DNA of 5,433 nt, taken from Nitrospirota bacterium. Lineage in GTDB: Bacteria; Nitrospirota; Nitrospiria; Nitrospirales; UBA8639. The stretch lies in assembly GCA_003233615.1 (NCBI GenBank), contig QIMB01000403.1, forward strand, positions 1 through 5,433, in the 5' to 3' direction. Shown here piece after piece: positions 1-5,433 of the stretch (within the stretch, counting starts at the first letter, position 1; each line of letters opens with the position of its first letter). Below the pieces are notes generated by a model. That model had not been told where the DNA came from, made no database searches, and worked only from the letters and a program-made list of their open reading frames with translations. The position numbers and the translations under genes were made by a program.

Positions 1-188
1 AAAATATCCAGCATAGCGTAACTGTCTTTCCCGCCTGACAGACACACCATGACCGTATCACCTTCTTCGATCATCGTGAAATCAGCGACGGCCTGGCCCA
101 CTAATCGACACAATCGCGTATGGAGTTTTTGTGTCGGACCAGAAAAATTAATCTTTATCAGATGTTCTTGTGCTTCGTGTCTTATCAT
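1..188 (-). CDS. ttcA: tRNA 2-thiocytidine(32) synthetase TtcA, N-terminal part (runs off left edge)
   Basis: The product is the N-terminal 62 residues of TtcA. This cytoplasmic enzyme uses ATP and an iron-sulfur cluster to put sulfur on cytidine 32 of certain tRNAs. The reverse strand reads VADFTMIEEGDTVMVCLSG followed by GKDSYAMLDI. That is the family's strongly conserved start, with the PP-loop ATP-pyrophosphatase motif SGGKDS at residues 51-56. The cysteine pairs that hold the cluster lie outside the window. An in-frame TAG at 213-215 limits the start to ATG 194 or ATG 188. I chose 188 because the AAGGGA at 195-200 is well spaced for it and abuts 194. The gene begins about 33 bases after the stop of the upstream cupredoxin gene on the same strand, so the two are probably cotranscribed. 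Identity is secure; the exact start is not. Confidence 0.93.
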   Translation of the reverse strand, partial: MIRHEAQEHLIKINFSGPTQKLHTRLCRLVGQAVADFTMIEEGDTVMVCLSGGKDSYAMLDI

Positions 189-221
189 CCCCATTCCCTT
201 ATGCTTGCGCCGCTACCAAGA

Positions 222-926
222 TTATGAATAGTCAAAATTGATGGTCACCGTCCCCTGTAAAGGGACAATGACCTCTTGTTCCAGACTGCCCAACGTTTCA
301 TGCCAGACGACAACGGTATACGTCCCGGCTGGAAGTCTCGGCAAATGAAACACACCGAATTCATCAGTCACCGCAAAGTAGGGATGATCGAAGACCAAGA
401 GCGACCCAACCATAAACGTATGTTTGTCGCAACGAAAGGTGTGTAATCCAGTTCGTCTGAGGGTTTTGGGTATGGGTCGTGAGCCAGCCAATTGGGCTAC
501 ATTCAAAAACGTCTTTTGCCCGATCTTGACATGTGTATTATGAAGGATGGGATCAAGATTTTGAACCTCGAGCGTATCCCCAAGACGCGCAGCTCCCACC
601 CGTGGCACAAACGCACAATTCGTATTCACCACAATCCGTTTGGGCAATGGCATATCAGTGGTGGGGGAAAGGACATGGTTGACACTCACCACCACCTGTC
701 GAAGTCCCGATGTTTGCGCATCTACCTGGACCGTCTGAATCTGTACATCTTTGCCGCATATTTCCGCATTTTCTGTAACAGGCATCGTTTTCGCTACAGG
801 CAACGTTCCATGAAATGACACGATTCCTGTCACATTGGAACCTTCTTCAACAGCAAGAACAATTCCTGTTTGGCTCAAGAGAACCAGCAGAAAAATAGCC
901 ATCCCATGGGAAAAAAGAGACATCAT
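222..926 (-). CDS. Exported cupredoxin-like protein with C-terminal carboxypeptidase-regulatory-like domain
   Basis: This is a 234-residue secreted or periplasmic protein, often annotated loosely as methylamine utilization protein or plastocyanin-like. Residues 1-25 form a signal peptide, with a hydrophobic core (IFLLVLL) and likely cleavage after VLA. Residues 30-180 resemble a cupredoxin. Candidate type-1 copper ligands are His129 in the motif LHNTH, then Cys166, His169 and Met172 in CDKHTFM. Residues 177-234 (FDHPYFAVTDEFGVFHLP, then LPAGTYTVVVWHE) form a carboxypeptidase-regulatory-like beta-sandwich of the kind that usually follows this cupredoxin. Copper binding and electron transfer are inferred from the ligands; the partner is unknown. 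Start 926 is supported by AGGTGA ten bases upstream; a second ATG follows at once (923). ttcA lies immediately downstream. The gene is divergent from the sensor kinase, with a repeat element between them. Confidence 0.82.
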   Translation of the reverse strand: MMSLFSHGMAIFLLVLLSQTGIVLAVEEGSNVTGIVSFHGTLPVAKTMPVTENAEICGKDVQIQTVQVDAQTSGLRQVVVSVNHVLSPTTDMPLPKRIVVNTNCAFVPRVGAARLGDTLEVQNLDPILHNTHVKIGQKTFLNVAQLAGSRPIPKTLRRTGLHTFRCDKHTFMVGSLLVFDHPYFAVTDEFGVFHLPRLPAGTYTVVVWHETLGSLEQEVIVPLQGTVTINFDYS

Positions 927-936
927 CGAAGTCTAA

Positions 937-942
937 TCACCT
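937..942 (-). promoter_or_regulatory. Ribosome binding site of the cupredoxin gene, next to a short palindrome
   Basis: AGGTGA on the minus strand sits ten bases before ATG 926 and favours that start over 923. Its edge overlaps an 11-base palindrome, CTACC-G-GGTAG, at 941-951. The palindrome could be an operator half or a small leader hairpin, but it is short enough to be chance. Confidence 0.45.
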
Positions 943-958
943 ACCGGGTAGTGGTCAA

Positions 959-1144
959 GTTAGGGACTGTGACACAATTTCTTTGACAAAATCACGCCAG
1001 GATTTGGGTCGGATTTGGAAGGAGCGAATGAGAAAAATCCGAGGCATAGCACGACTATATTGAGGTTTTCCGATTGAGGCCTGTTCAAAGATCGCCCGAA
1101 GACGGAATGCGAGATGTCCCAGGCTTAGTGTCACAGACCCTTAC
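959..1144. repeat. MITE-like element with imperfect 17-bp terminal inverted repeats
   Basis: GTTAGGGACTGTGACAC at 959-975 is matched in inverted orientation by GTGTCACAGACCCTTAC at 1128-1144. Fifteen of 17 positions pair, and the two arms enclose 152 bases without a convincing gene. This is the layout of a non-autonomous miniature element or REP-type palindrome, lying between two divergent genes. No target-site duplication is obvious just outside the arms. The inner sequence contains a TTGACA at 983-988 with no good -10 at normal spacing. A shortened version of the left arm recurs at 4183-4199, which supports a repeat family rather than a chance palindrome. The exact ends are uncertain. Confidence 0.5.
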
Positions 1145-1202
1145 AGGCTTCGACTCCACAGTATTTACTTCCCTTTTGCATCTCCTTTATCCTTTCTCGA
1201 CC

Positions 1203-3695
1203 ATGCCACAACCTGCTGGCTCTAGATCATTTTTTTCTTTCTTCCCTCGCCTTCGCAAAAAATGGCAGGGAAATCTTCGTTTCCGCCATACGGTCATTCT
1301 TTCCAGCATCATCTTGGCCATCATGATTTCGCTAGCCGGCATCATGCTCTCCAAGCAACGAGCAATGCTCTACCATGCGGTAGAAAACAAAGGGGTTGCC
1401 TTTACGCAAGCCTTTGCCGTCGGCGGATGGGCTGCCCTCCACAATAATTTGTACCGCATCCAAGAATCCCTCCTGGCTTACCCACCAGATCCGGATATCC
1501 TGGACATCGAAATCATTGACCGTGACAATTTGATTATCGCGTCTCAACGTCCCGATAAGATCGGACTAACGATTGAAAATCCAGAATGGCTGGAGATGAA
1601 ACAACACACACAACCGGTCTTTCGTTATAAGGATGACAAAGCAGGGAAACTATATTTGATCATAGTCGCCCCACTGCTAGGCCCTAAAGAAATGGACGCA
1701 TGGATTCGCGTCGTGTTCTCTCTCCAAAATGTTTATCAAGAAGAGATGCAACTGATTCTTCGTATGACTCTGACGACGCTCTTGCTCCTCATCGCCGGTA
1801 TTTTTAGTCTCAATTGGTCCCAGAGCCACATCTCTTCTATTCTTCAAAGGGTCATTCATCAGCTGCACAATACGCTTGCCACAGGTACCGGCTTAAAAAA
1901 ACATCCTTCTTCACAAGATTCTTCAGGACCAGAAACGTTGCAATACAAGGGCGACCTGGAGCACTTGGAGCAGACCGTCACCGAAACGGTTGGGCTCATT
2001 AAGACACAATCTGAGGCCTTGCATAACTTTACATCGGAGCTAGAGAAAACTGTAAATGTCCGCACCATAGCACTCTTAGAAACCACGCAATCTCTCGAGA
2101 CAGAAATTCAAGAACGCCAATTAGCTTCGGAACAATTAGAAAAAATGAGTCATCAGAATCAACTGATCTTGAACTCTGTAGGGGAGGGCATCTATGGATT
2201 GGATGTTCATGGGCAGACCACGTTTATCAATCCCGCCGGAGCCAAACTCCTGGGCTACGAAATCGACGAATTGCTGGGAAAACCCATGCACGAAACCGTG
2301 CATCACACCAAACCGGATGGCACCCCATACCCACGTGAAGAATGCCCGATGTACGCCGCGGTTAAGGATGGGATCGTGCACAAAGTGGAGAATGAAATCT
2401 TGTGGTGCAAAGACGGTAGCAATTTTCCGGTAGAATACACCAGCACACCCATCTTTGAACAGAAAAAAATCGTCGGGGCCGTCGTGAGTTTTTCCGACAT
2501 CTCTTTACGACAAAAAGCCGAAGCCAAGACACGAAAAAACGAATCCAAACTCCGTCAAGCCCAAAAAATGGAAGCCATGGGTACGCTAGCCGGAGGCATT
2601 GCACATGATTTCAATAACATTCTGACAGCCATGCTCGGTTTCAGTCAGTTAGCCCAAATTAAGATTTCTCGCGACAACCAGGCGTACGAATACCTGAATC
2701 ACGTGCTTGTGGCTGGCAAACGAGCCAAAGCACTCATCAAACAAATTCTCACATTTAGTCGGCAAACCGAACCGGAACACCAACCCATACAGCTTCGTTT
2801 GGTTCTGGAGGAAGTGCTGACCCTCATGCAGGCCACCATGCCCGCCACCATCGACGTGCAAAAACACTTTTCTCACGAGGACGGTATGGTGTTAGCGGAT
2901 CCCGTTCAGCTGCATCAAGTCTTTATTAATTTGTTTGCTAACGCAGAATATGCTCTGCGTGGCAAAGCCGGAAACATCTCCGTCAAACTCGAACAGTTCA
3001 TGGTGAACCAGGGCAATCAGGACAAATACCCTGACCTTGCTCCAGGGCCTTATCTTCGTGTCAGACTTGCCGACACGGGAGCAGGCATACCCCCACAAGC
3101 CGTGTCTCGCATTTTTGATCCATTTTTTACGACAAAAGATGTTGGAGAAGGCACCGGCATGGGACTTTCTGTAGCGCATGGAATCATCGTCGCACATGGC
3201 GGGATCGTCACAGTCAAAAGCCACCTAGGCATGGGAACGACTTTTTATATTTTTCTTCCTAATATCGATGCCATACCAACTGTCTCTTCCGGCCAAACCG
3301 AAATTCCCCATTATCCAAAACAACAGGGCCATATCCTTTTCGTGGATGACGAAGAGTCCCTCTGCATTATGGGACAAGACTTTCTTGAACATTTGGGGTA
3401 TACCGTAACGGTGTGCTCTAACGGCGTCACCGCCTTAGAAATCTTTCAATCCAACCCTCGCCAATTTGACGCCGTCATCACGGATCAAACGATGCCGAAA
3501 CTCACCGGCGACATGTTCGCCACAGAATTACTTCGCATCAATCCCAACTTGCCGATTATCCTCTACACCGGCTTTAGCCATACTATGACTCCTGAAAAAT
3601 CCCACCGACTTGGTATTCGTCGATTGCTTCATAAGCCACTGCTCATTGAAGATCTGGCGTCCGTCCTTAATGAACTACTCCACCCAAACGCATAA
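1203..3695 (+). CDS. Membrane-bound PAS hybrid sensor histidine kinase with C-terminal receiver domain
   Basis: This inner-membrane kinase autophosphorylates on histidine and carries its own receiver. Counting 830 residues from ATG 1203, TM1 is at about 30-50 and a roughly 130-residue periplasmic sensor of unassigned fold follows. TM2 is at about 183-205, a coiled-coil linker at about 250-317 and a PAS domain at about 318-437. HisKA has phospho-acceptor His468 in GGIAHDFNN. The HATPase domain has its N box at NLFANA (576-581), then DTGAGI, FDPFFTTK and GTGMGLS. The receiver (about 709-825) keeps its acidic pair Asp715/Asp716, acceptor Asp761 (VITDQTMPK), Thr789 and Lys811, so every catalytic element is present. 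The frame stays open upstream to a TTG at 1074 that has a GAGG-type ribosome site. I prefer 1203 because the extra 43 residues fall mostly inside the repeat element and do not look like a domain, although 1203 has no clear ribosome site. No separate response regulator lies beside it, so its output partner and ligand are unknown. Confidence 0.88.
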   Translation: MPQPAGSRSFFSFFPRLRKKWQGNLRFRHTVILSSIILAIMISLAGIMLSKQRAMLYHAVENKGVAFTQAFAVGGWAALHNNLYRIQESLLAYPPDPDILDIEIIDRDNLIIASQRPDKIGLTIENPEWLEMKQHTQPVFRYKDDKAGKLYLIIVAPLLGPKEMDAWIRVVFSLQNVYQEEMQLILRMTLTTLLLLIAGIFSLNWSQSHISSILQRVIHQLHNTLATGTGLKKHPSSQDSSGPETLQYKGDLEHLEQTVTETVGLIKTQSEALHNFTSELEKTVNVRTIALLETTQSLETEIQERQLASEQLEKMSHQNQLILNSVGEGIYGLDVHGQTTFINPAGAKLLGYEIDELLGKPMHETVHHTKPDGTPYPREECPMYAAVKDGIVHKVENEILWCKDGSNFPVEYTSTPIFEQKKIVGAVVSFSDISLRQKAEAKTRKNESKLRQAQKMEAMGTLAGGIAHDFNNILTAMLGFSQLAQIKISRDNQAYEYLNHVLVAGKRAKALIKQILTFSRQTEPEHQPIQLRLVLEEVLTLMQATMPATIDVQKHFSHEDGMVLADPVQLHQVFINLFANAEYALRGKAGNISVKLEQFMVNQGNQDKYPDLAPGPYLRVRLADTGAGIPPQAVSRIFDPFFTTKDVGEGTGMGLSVAHGIIVAHGGIVTVKSHLGMGTTFYIFLPNIDAIPTVSSGQTEIPHYPKQQGHILFVDDEESLCIMGQDFLEHLGYTVTVCSNGVTALEIFQSNPRQFDAVITDQTMPKLTGDMFATELLRINPNLPIILYTGFSHTMTPEKSHRLGIRRLLHKPLLIEDLASVLNELLHPNA

Positions 3696-3842
3696 GTATG
3701 CCTCCATACAGGAACACTGTCTCCCCCTCACTTTTTGCACAAGAAGGTACGCAACGTTATTTCCAAACATAGGCCTGTTGAATAATTCGCTTCCATGACG
3801 GAGAATCGCCCTAGAAGCAATCGATGTCAGTAGCCGAGGGGA

Positions 3843-4020
3843 ATGGTCAAAAAAGTCCGCTCGCCTGCGCGAAGCCGCTTCGGCGAAGCCAGGTCCAGCA
3901 AGGCCGCGAATAGCTTGACTCATCCCGCAGGGTGAACCCTTTGTGTTGGTGTGTGAAACATACTCTCAGTACGTGCGCACGGCAAAAGGGCGAGACGCCG
4001 CTAACGGCTTTTTTCAACAT
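3843..4020. repeat. Palindromic intergenic repeat element, about 178 bp
   Basis: The left end reads ATGGTCAAAAAAGTCCG. The reverse complement of the right end reads ATGTTGAAAAAAGCCG. These are imperfect terminal inverted repeats built around an A6-G core. The interior is GC-rich with smaller hairpins, for example CGAAGC-C-GCTTCG near 3870 and AGGGT-GA-ACCCT near 3930. I recall similar intergenic blocks, bounded by GTTGAAAAAG and containing GTCCAGCAAGGCC, being abundant in Nitrospira genomes; this is memory, not a search result. A second TGTTGAATAA-type end at about 3777-3786 may mark an older or longer left boundary. No open frame suggests a transposase, so if mobile it is non-autonomous. Confidence 0.5.
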
Positions 4021-4182
4021 TCCCATCATGAAAAACTGGTTTTCAGGCCCCGCCACGATTCCTCACATGATACACAGCATGTTCGCATTCAATCCGGTGG
4101 GGTCGAGGCACGGACAGAATCCAGCCGATCCCATATGATATAAAGCAAGCGTCTTGGCCCCCTGATTCAATGAACGATATGA

Positions 4183-4199
4183 GTCAAGTTGTGGGACTG
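4183..4199. repeat. Second copy of the 959-type terminal motif
   Basis: GTCAAGTT-GT-GGGACTG here matches GTCAAGTT-A-GGGACTG at 954-969, with a single change plus one inserted base in the middle. That is the left arm of the MITE-like element upstream of the kinase, in the same orientation. No inverted partner was found nearby, so this is at most a degraded or solo end. Confidence 0.35.
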
Positions 4200-4227
4200 C
4201 AATAAGTGAACGAGGGTTGTCATTTGC

Positions 4228-4253
4228 GTGAAATGGAGCGCAGCGAAATTCAC
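4228..4253. repeat. Imperfect hairpin downstream of the antitoxin gene
   Basis: Outer arms GTGAA and TTCAC enclose a mismatched middle with an inner CGC-A-GCG stem. It lies 37 bases beyond the antitoxin stop on the minus strand. A transcript end is possible, but no T-tract follows in either direction, so I call it only a hairpin. Confidence 0.3.
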
Positions 4254-4289
4254 AAACCAAACGACAGACTGTCCGCGTCAATTGGTCTT

Positions 4290-4517
4290 TTAGCTATATG
4301 ATCGTTCTCTGCTTTCCCTAATTGCCTTTACAATCTCTGATGAGGTGATGCCAAGCTCAACACCCTTAACATCAAGCGGCGATTTCTTTGGCTTAGCGGG
4401 CTTAATATAAAACGATTCGCCATCCCTTTTTTTGACACAAACAACACCCTCTTTTTTCGCTTCATCCAAAAGAGAGGCAAAGTGTTGCCTTGCTTGCGTA
4501 AAGCTATATTCTTTCAT
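4290..4517 (-). CDS. Phd/YefM-family type II antitoxin, apparently orphaned
   Basis: This 75-residue cytoplasmic protein begins MKEYSFTQARQHFASLLDEA. That is the classic Phd/YefM N-terminal fold: a short strand, then the ARQHFASLLDEAKK helix used for DNA binding and dimerisation. A KKRDGESFYIKP strand pair follows. The tail SPLDVKGVELGITSSEIV (from about residue 46) is the type of segment that wraps around a PIN-domain toxin. Such antitoxins neutralise the toxin and repress their own promoter. The ATG is certain: GGAGGT lies six bases upstream and the length is normal for the family. The A of the ATG starts an ATGA overlap with the stop of the upstream vapC-like remnant, so the pair was once translationally coupled with the toxin first. 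That toxin is broken, leaving no functional partner in the window. Confidence 0.85.
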   Translation of the reverse strand: MKEYSFTQARQHFASLLDEAKKEGVVCVKKRDGESFYIKPAKPKKSPLDVKGVELGITSSEIVKAIRESRERSYS

Positions 4518-4523
4518 GACCCT

Positions 4524-4529
4524 ACCTCC
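4524..4529 (-). promoter_or_regulatory. Strong ribosome binding site of the antitoxin gene
   Basis: GGAGGT on the minus strand lies six bases before ATG 4517 and within the 3' end of the vapC-like remnant. It shows that the antitoxin can be translated independently of the broken toxin. Confidence 0.75.
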
Positions 4530-4625
4530 AACGTGTGAACACCCGCGTTTTCTGCTGCATCCTTCAACACATTATCGAGCGTAAGCAACAACGTACTCGT
4601 TTGCTGAGCACATTGATTTTCGCCG

Positions 4626-4654
4626 TTTAAACATTACAAAAAACACATTGCCAA
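4626..4654 (-). promoter_or_regulatory. Possible sigma-70-type promoter for the orphan antitoxin
   Basis: On the minus strand TTGGCA (4654-4649) and TTTAAA (4631-4626) are separated by 17 bases. They agree with the consensus hexamers at five and four of six positions. The site lies inside the toxin remnant, about 110 bases before the antitoxin start, so it could keep the antitoxin expressed. Such matches arise readily by chance in this AT-rich stretch. Confidence 0.25.
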
Positions 4655-4711
4655 GTTCCCAATGAACAGAGGCTGGAGCAAAAAGCGAACACCCCTATTG
4701 AAGTAACATAC

Positions 4712-4731
4712 AGCGCTCACAAACCAGCGCT
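4712..4731. repeat. Short hairpin after the TcA gene
   Basis: AGCGCT-CACAAACC-AGCGCT forms a perfect six-base stem with an eight-base loop, starting 33 bases past the TcA stop on the minus strand. No T-tract follows, so it is a weak candidate for slowing or ending TcA transcription. Confidence 0.35.
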
Positions 4732-4764
4732 TCCTGATAGGCTATGTAATCAGGCCAAGTAAAC

Positions 4765-5433
4765 TCATCCCCAGGTTACGTCTCCTTGTGTTGTCACAAC
4801 GATAAGCATGTCATCGAGAATTTCCCCCAGGGTAGTAGAAGTACCATCAGGTAGCGTAAACGTAATCTCTTTGATTGAAATATTCCAATCTCCAATTGGG
4901 TTAACTCCCGCTTCAAGCCGAACTGATTGATCGTTGTTATCACGCGTACTCAATAAGGCATATTGACTGTTTGTGGCATCAATCACTTTGGTCTTAAATT
5001 TCGTTTCGACTAACAAGGTCTCGTGTTCAATGCCAATTGATTCGAGAATCGAGGCCGGATCTAAATCTTTAAAATTGCCAATCAGGAAAACGGTAACATG
5101 GATGGTGGAGACAGTTGAATCGGCGACATAATGTGGCGGTAAAAATTGTTGAGGGAACTGGATCGTAAGCTTGCGCGTACCATCGGCTGCAACTGGATCG
5201 TTCTTAAAGTGATACCACTCATCAGGGAACTGCAATTTTACATCCAAGGGGATGTCATTAATATCGGAAGTGCCCAACTGTGTTCGAACAGTTTCTGCAT
5301 AGACATCACTATGTAACGCTGTGTATTCGATGGTAAACATCACGTCAATCAAGGTATCAAAATTGAAACGGTTACTGGCTTTGGGCAGCTCCAACACCCA
5401 TTGCGTTTCAACACCCAAGCCCTCGAACGGGAG
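4765..5433 (-). CDS. Tc-toxin A subunit (TcA-like), C-terminal TcB-binding region; starts beyond right edge
   Basis: The last 222 residues of a longer protein are visible. The frame stays open to the right edge, so the TTG at 5418 is not a true start. The edge reads LPFEGLGVETQWVLELPKAS, followed by NRFNFDTLIDVMFTIEYTAL. In TcA subunits of Photorhabdus- and Xenorhabdus-type Tc toxins, this pattern (PFEG-x-G, W-x-LELP, D-V-x-x-x-I-x-YTA) opens the C-terminal domain that docks the TcB-TcC cocoon. Complete TcA proteins are very large, form pentameric injection channels and also carry shell, neuraminidase-like and receptor-binding domains, all outside this window. No TcB or TcC gene follows: the next sequence on this strand is the broken vapC and its antitoxin. 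Identification rests on remembered family motifs, so the family call is fairly firm and any target or activity is unknown. Confidence 0.78.
   Translation of the reverse strand, partial: LPFEGLGVETQWVLELPKASNRFNFDTLIDVMFTIEYTALHSDVYAETVRTQLGTSDINDIPLDVKLQFPDEWYHFKNDPVAADGTRKLTIQFPQQFLPPHYVADSTVSTIHVTVFLIGNFKDLDPASILESIGIEHETLLVETKFKTKVIDATNSQYALLSTRDNNDQSVRLEAGVNPIGDWNISIKEITFTLPDGTSTTLGEILDDMLIVVTTQGDVTWG

Larger units (their letters stand above)
3696..4289. other. Gene-free, repeat-rich intergenic region
   Basis: I see no convincing gene here. Open frames of about 60-80 codons occur on both strands, but they overlap one another, lack ribosome sites and cross the palindromic repeat, which explains their open character. 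The region begins with a small hairpin just after the kinase stop (GTATG-CCTC-CATAC, 3696-3709). It also holds the palindromic element at 3843-4020, a motif copy at 4183-4199, a hairpin at 4228-4253 and an 11-base palindrome, GACAG-A-CTGTC, at 4263-4273. Neither the kinase nor the antitoxin has an obvious intrinsic terminator with a T-tract here. Confidence 0.6.
4514..4694 (-). pseudogene. Remnant of a VapC-like PIN-domain toxin (internal deletion and frameshift)
   Basis: Two pieces of one PIN-domain protein lie in different frames. The upstream piece (about 4694-4610) reads GCSLFAPASVHWELGNVFF then VMFKRR. This matches the part of VapC-family toxins where the acidic E of WE-x-GN contributes to the metal site. 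The downstream piece (about 4600-4514, shifted frame) reads CAQQTSTLLLTLDNVLKDAA and ends AGVHTLEVGS-stop, the usual C-terminus with its conserved LLTLD. From memory of the family, the pieces are normally separated by some 40-45 residues carrying the central D-x-Y-DA motif. Those residues are missing and the frame changes at the junction near 4600-4615. In the first frame a TAG at 4695-4697 also cuts off the N-terminus, which I cannot recognise further upstream. The stop overlaps the antitoxin ATG as ATGA. A ribonuclease toxin cannot be made from this. Confidence 0.7.

Noticed and set aside
930..958. TTGACC (958-953), a 17-base spacer and TAGACT (935-930) as a promoter of the cupredoxin gene, with the CTACC-G-GGTAG palindrome in its spacer
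   Set aside because: Transcription would begin at about the start codon and leave the good AGGTGA ribosome site outside the message. The two signals conflict and the ribosome site is the better one.
3696..3709. Hairpin GTATG-CCTC-CATAC directly after the kinase stop as a terminator
   Set aside because: The stem is short and AT-containing, and no T-tract follows it.
4080..4140. Possible tRNA or tmRNA 3' end as an integration site (GGGGTCGAGGC-like stretch)
   Set aside because: No complete T-arm plus acceptor stem can be folded and there is no CCA, so no attachment site can be argued.
3675..4143. Several overlapping 60-80 codon open frames on both strands
   Set aside because: They cross the palindromic repeat, lack ribosome sites and contradict one another. 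Open frames in both directions are expected in GC-rich palindromes.
4063..4281. Minus-strand 72-codon open frame with an LYHM stretch recalling REP-associated transposases
   Set aside because: Only four residues fit, the HUH and tyrosine motifs are absent, and there is no ribosome site.
4698..4772. A minus-strand open stretch reading TWPDYIAYQEALVCERCM between the TcA stop and the vapC remnant
   Set aside because: It has no start codon with a ribosome site, is about 25 codons long and resembles no VapC N-terminus I know. It may be decayed sequence; I cannot support a gene.
1..5433. CRISPR array, tRNA, rRNA or riboswitch
   Set aside because: No regularly spaced direct repeats, cloverleaf or recognisable aptamer core was seen on either strand.

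Overview
The window looks like a piece of a Gram-negative environmental bacterial chromosome of moderate GC. A member of the Nitrospirota is my best guess. The guess rests on the mix of a TtcA-type tRNA thiolase, an exported cupredoxin, a large hybrid sensor kinase and palindromic intergenic repeats of a style I recall from Nitrospira genomes. I could not search a database, so the taxonomy is a weak inference.

Layout. Positions 1-926 hold two minus-strand genes that probably form an operon: an exported cupredoxin-like protein with a C-terminal carboxypeptidase-regulatory-like module, followed closely by the 5' end of ttcA (tRNA cytidine-32 2-thiolation), which runs off the left edge. Positions 927-1202 separate these from a divergent plus-strand gene. 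This gap contains an apparent MITE-like element of about 186 bp with imperfect 17-bp terminal inverted repeats. Positions 1203-3695 encode a membrane-bound hybrid histidine kinase (sensor - coiled coil - PAS - HisKA - HATPase - receiver). Positions 3696-4289 contain no convincing gene. They hold a second palindromic repeat element, a partial copy of the terminal motif of the first element, and some hairpins.

Positions 4290-5433 are minus strand. At the right edge is the C-terminal end of a much larger protein that I recognise as the TcB-binding domain of a Tc-toxin A subunit (TcA). After its stop comes the remnant of a PIN-domain (VapC-like) toxin gene, which has lost its middle and changed frame. 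Its surviving stop codon still overlaps, as ATGA, the start of an intact Phd/YefM-family antitoxin. The antitoxin therefore appears to be an orphan left behind by a decayed toxin-antitoxin pair.

The left half looks like ordinary chromosome. The stretch from about 3700 to 5433 looks like accessory DNA: repeats, a broken toxin-antitoxin module and a contractile-independent injection toxin subunit.
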